From positions 183,474 to 205,938 of the forward strand of contig BMAT01000451.1 of the NCBI GenBank assembly GCA_019649035.1: 22,465 nt of DNA. Direction: 5' to 3'. Each line of letters begins with the position of its first letter. The first letter of the stretch is position 1. A program made the position numbers and the translations under genes. This DNA is from Elysia marginata (Eukaryota; Mollusca; Gastropoda; Plakobranchidae). This document shows, in pieces, positions 21,101 through 22,465 of this stretch. Under the pieces are notes generated by a model. That model made no database searches, was not told where the DNA came from, and was given only the letters and a program-made list of their open reading frames with translations.

Positions 21101-21613
21101 AAAAATTATGCACTTTTTCAAACTTAATTTAACTGGGCAACCTAGCCCCAGTACCTGGTATTTTCTATAAATAACTTTTAGATTAAATCTTTTGAAAAAC
21201 CGCTCCAAATCACAGCACTGCCAAATTTGGATAGAATTATACTTATTGTGGTATCTACTCAACTTAGCCACCGCCGCTTTCCAAGCATTTTTGCAACTAG
21301 CACAGCCAACTGTCAAGTTCTACACTGTAGGTCGCAACTTTTTAGCTCTTTTAAAGAGACCTTCGTTGCCAAAACAACCTGTTCTCCTGATACAAAACGT
21401 TCCGAAAAATTGTTCTTGTACCCTATTCTTCCCTCTTCCTTTCAACGTCTTTATTTACGCTCCGTCATTAACTTCTTTCTACCTACAGGCACAGCCAAGA
21501 TCAACCAGGCCAACGTGATTCTGGGCGACATCCCAGCCACCAATGGTGTCATGCATGTCCTAGACAGCGTGCTTATCCCTGAGCCGTACGCCACGAGCAT
21601 CGTTGTTGGTTAG
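12858..21613 (+). CDS. Secreted protein with two fasciclin (FAS1) domains, 7 coding exons, 302 aa
   Basis: The coding exons are 12858-13005, 14571-14703, 17884-17971, 18608-18800, 19576-19683, 20021-20134 and 21489-21613 (148, 133, 88, 193, 108, 114 and 125 nt). They join to 909 nt, 302 residues plus TAG, with intron phases 1, 2, 0, 1, 1, 1 matching throughout. Residues 1 to about 18 are a signal peptide (MSRASLLVCLAAAVAASHG). FAS1 domain 1 spans about 20-155, with H1 motif YLTVFAPTNDAF (51-62), FH at 86-87 and H2 motif VNGARVLKADIPASNGLLHV (129-148). Domain 2 spans about 160-292, with H1 GTFFAPTDDAF (191-201), YH at 228-229 and H2 INQANVILGDIPATNGVMHV (266-285). Sequons for N-glycosylation are at N68, N76 and N261. 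The mature protein has no cysteine and no membrane anchor or GPI-type tail. Family members (TGFBI, periostin, fasciclin I) act in cell adhesion and matrix; a soluble extracellular role is inferred. Confidence 0.95.
13006..14570 (+). other. FAS1 gene, intron after coding exon 1
   Basis: A 1.57-kb intron with GTAAGC..TGCTTCGCAG borders. It contains a small perfect hairpin at 13150-13175 (TTCACATGG/CCATGTGAA), a TGAT repeat with an adjacent inverted repeat near 13590-13661, and a GACAGA-rich stretch at 14113-14255. The 3' end happens to be open in frame with exon 2 from 14228. Confidence 0.88.
13590..13661. repeat. TGAT microsatellite plus inverted repeat, possibly a retroposon tail
   Basis: (TGAT)n at 13590-13615 is followed by AAGCCC..GGGCTT enclosing ATCAT..ATGAT. 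Short tetranucleotide tails next to a structured 3' end are typical of some LINEs and SINEs. I cannot identify an RNA polymerase III promoter or a family, so this is only a possibility. Confidence 0.25.
14571..14703 (+). CDS. FAS1 gene, coding exon 2 (H1 motif of domain 1)
   Basis: Encodes Gly50 to Phe93 and two bases of Arg94: YLTVFAPTNDAFANLPDN, the glycosylation sequons NIT and NAT, and LSFHATSAIF. Acceptor TGCTTCGCAG, donor TTCAG|GTAAGT. Confidence 0.95.
14704..17883 (+). other. FAS1 gene, intron after coding exon 2
   Basis: At 3.2 kb this is the longest intron of the gene, with GTAAGT..TTCTAAAACAG borders. It holds a CT microsatellite (15165-15312). The rest is AT-rich; short reading frames at 15627-15851 and 17263-17517 resemble nothing I know and lack splice or start context. 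Confidence 0.88.
15165..15312. repeat. (TC)n pyrimidine-rich microsatellite
   Basis: Impure TCTC/TCTG/TATC tract on the plus strand, inside the FAS1 intron that follows coding exon 2. Confidence 0.93.
17884..17971 (+). CDS. FAS1 gene, coding exon 3
   Basis: Completes Arg94 and encodes residues 95-123 (AQDAVPNMLIETLLKDTK, IRVNIYDDNAG), the middle strands of domain 1. Acceptor AAAACAG, donor GGG|GTTAGT, phase 2 in and phase 0 out. Confidence 0.9.
17972..18607 (+). other. FAS1 gene, intron after coding exon 3
   Basis: A 636-base intron with GTTAGT..ATAACTCCAG borders, dominated by the ATT repeat near its 5' end; no other feature seen. Confidence 0.88.
18042..18123. repeat. (ATT)n trinucleotide microsatellite
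   Basis: About 25 ATT/TTA units with minor interruptions, some 70 bases past the exon 3 donor. Confidence 0.95.
18608..18800 (+). CDS. FAS1 gene, coding exon 4 (end of domain 1, start of domain 2)
   Basis: Encodes residues 124-187 and one base of Ser188. It carries the H2 motif of domain 1 with the Asp-Ile pair (138-139), HVIDRVMFPP, the short linker, and the first helices of domain 2 (FYDLVAMSDLHTELKRIIDS). Acceptor AACTCCAG, donor GGAGT|GTAAGC. Confidence 0.95.
18801..19575 (+). other. FAS1 gene, intron after coding exon 4
   Basis: A 775-base AT-rich intron with GTAAGC..CTTTCCACAG borders and no recognisable content. Confidence 0.88.
19576..19683 (+). CDS. FAS1 gene, coding exon 5 (H1 motif of domain 2)
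   Basis: Completes Ser188 and encodes residues 189-223 (HVGTFFAPTDDAFKAFGAML, then MSRGVNLDGNDVATK). Acceptor CTTTCCACAG, donor AAAG|GTTAGG, phase 1 both sides. Confidence 0.94.
19684..20020 (+). other. FAS1 gene, intron after coding exon 5
   Basis: A 337-base AT-rich intron with GTTAGG..TTCTTCTCAG borders; nothing else recognised. Confidence 0.88.
20021..20134 (+). CDS. FAS1 gene, coding exon 6
   Basis: Encodes residues 224-261 plus one base of Gly262: EFIDYHMLDSVLYSIGAKSG, MYNTWDHGESLGVVMNAN. It holds the Tyr-His pair at 228-229 that in mammalian TGFBI contributes to integrin binding (family knowledge). Acceptor TTCTTCTCAG, donor AATG|GTAAGA. Confidence 0.94.
20135..21488 (+). other. FAS1 gene, last intron
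   Basis: A 1.35-kb intron with GTAAGA..CTACCTACAG borders. It contains a coding-like but unrecognised stretch on the minus strand at 20273-20500 and is otherwise AT-rich. Confidence 0.88.
20273..20500 (-). other. Coding-like fragment in an intron, unidentified (decayed transposable element?)
   Basis: A 75-codon frame with unusually balanced base composition for this intron reads HAKTIVGDYSPKRAKKRLAE, EIWDDIYQRIDDLGSARYPE and an Arg/Gly-rich end. The basic region and WDDI segment are reminiscent of the C-terminal part of some LINE polyproteins, but I cannot name a family. It has no splice context. Confidence 0.22.
21489..21613 (+). CDS. FAS1 gene, terminal coding exon (H2 motif of domain 2)
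   Basis: Completes Gly262 and encodes residues 263-302: TAKINQANVILGDIPATNGV, MHVLDSVLIPEPYATSIVVG and TAG. The N-G-T sequon spans the splice junction. Acceptor TTCTACCTACAG. The protein ends ten residues past the LIP that closes the domain. Confidence 0.95.
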
Positions 21614-21756
21614 ATACAGTTAAATGCCACGCCAACGGAGCTTTTCAAGCTTTTTACAGTGGAATCCGCTTAAGATAAACTGCTTGACACCAGCTCAAAA
21701 GTTTCTCTTCATGCATGCAGTGCGAAGTCAAAGGTTAAAAATAGCTTTGCGTTTTC

Positions 21757-21762
21757 AATAAA
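21757..21762 (+). terminator. Proximal polyadenylation signal AATAAA
   Basis: A canonical hexamer 144 bases after the FAS1 stop codon; use of it would give a short 3' UTR. Confidence 0.45.
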
Positions 21763-22336
21763 GAAGATAAAATTAAGAGAAAGCCACGTGTTAACATGAA
21801 TTAAGTTATATTGTAAAAACATTGAGATGTATTTTAATAGCATCTCTCTTTTTGTTAACACGTTCAAAAACTAGCTGCGTTCGAAGGTATTTTTTTTAAT
21901 TTACAGATTGGCATACTCAATTTAAGCTTTCACGATTTGCGGGGATGAAGAGGAGCTTTAAGATTGATAAACAGGCCTTTAAATTGAGATAAAGAAGGAA
22001 AACAATGGGTCTGCAAAACAAAATTTTAGACAACGAAAGAATTACCGGAAGCTTATCGAGGACTCCACTATATATACATATTCCATGTAGTAGACGTAGT
22101 AGAACGTTTGTTTTCTTTACCCGTTTGTAACTTAGTTTTCATTTTTTTCATTCGCTAATTTTTGTGTGAAGGAGTGGCTGTAGCTCTTGTATTTTTTTAT
22201 ACGTTCAAGATATGTAAAAGGCGTTATATAAATCATAAGCTCATTGCTCATGACTGTGTTAAAAAGAAGGTTAAATTTTTATTTGCAAGTGTGTCAGTTC
22301 AGCATCAGATCATTTGTGCAGTGTACAATATATTGA

Positions 22337-22342
22337 AATAAA
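22337..22342 (+). terminator. Distal polyadenylation signal AATAAA
   Basis: A canonical hexamer followed within a few bases by GTGTCTT, a plausible downstream GU-rich element. It is the better of the two candidates by context. Confidence 0.5.
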
Positions 22343-22370
22343 CGTGTCTTACTGCCATCTTGATTTGTTT

Positions 22371-22400
22371 AAAAATTAAAAAAAATTTTTTTTTTTAATT
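22371..22400. repeat. A/T inverted repeat
   Basis: AATTAAAA..TTTTAATT self-complementary tract just past the distal polyadenylation signal. Probably simple AT-rich sequence; the window ends shortly after with repeated GCAT. Confidence 0.6.
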
Positions 22401-22465
22401 CACGTTTTCCTTTCTTATTTAAGGCTTTTTTCAGGTTTATACATTTGTAGCTTGCATGCATGCAT

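Larger units (their letters stand above)
21614..22342 (+). other. FAS1 gene 3' UTR (longest form)
   Basis: AT-rich sequence after the stop with no further reading frame. The length depends on which of two polyadenylation signals is used (about 0.17 or 0.75 kb). Confidence 0.55.

Overview
The window looks like intergenic and genic DNA from an invertebrate animal. Its genes are split by long AT-rich introns with standard GT..AG borders, there are many simple repeats, and one decayed LINE. The palindromic words CTAGATCTAG and TAGGCCTA recur through the non-coding DNA, a pattern I associate with gastropod molluscs (heterobranchs such as Aplysia, Biomphalaria or Elysia). The mollusc assignment is an inference; the metazoan assignment is firm.

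Two protein genes can be rebuilt exon by exon, and they point away from each other. On the minus strand (7906 down to 1870) five exons encode a 240-residue CRAL-TRIO (Sec14-like) lipid-binding protein. It has an N-terminal helical CRAL-TRIO-N segment and one complete lipid-binding fold, and it ends right after that fold. All exon phases agree and the joined frame is open from ATG to stop. On the plus strand (12858 to 21613) seven coding exons encode a 302-residue secreted protein with a signal peptide and two fasciclin (FAS1) domains, again with matching phases. A TATA/CCAAT promoter near 10.2 kb and a short non-coding first exon with two donor sites very likely belong to the FAS1 gene. That adds a 5'-UTR intron of about 2.5 kb.

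Layout: 1-1.45 kb is intergenic, with a trinucleotide repeat and a striking miRNA-like hairpin at 131-207. From 1.45 to 7.9 kb lies the CRAL-TRIO gene, with (GA)n/(CT)n tracts on both sides of its second exon. From 7.9 to 10.2 kb is the space between the two genes, holding a degenerate LINE reverse-transcriptase fragment on the minus strand (about 8.64-9.5 kb). From 10.2 to 12.85 kb are the FAS1 promoter, the 5'-UTR exon and its intron, which contains a young 363-bp tandem duplication with a nested 107-bp repeat. From 12.86 to 21.6 kb is the FAS1 coding region, and 21.6-22.4 kb is its 3' UTR with two polyadenylation signals.

I see no bacterial features, CRISPR array, tRNA or rRNA. Nothing in the sequence links the two proteins functionally: one should be an intracellular lipid carrier or sensor, the other an extracellular adhesion or matrix protein. 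The observations most worth a second look are the hairpin, the phase-compatible alternative exon in the CRAL-TRIO gene, the complementary microsatellites around its exon 2, and the nested tandem repeat in the FAS1 leader intron.
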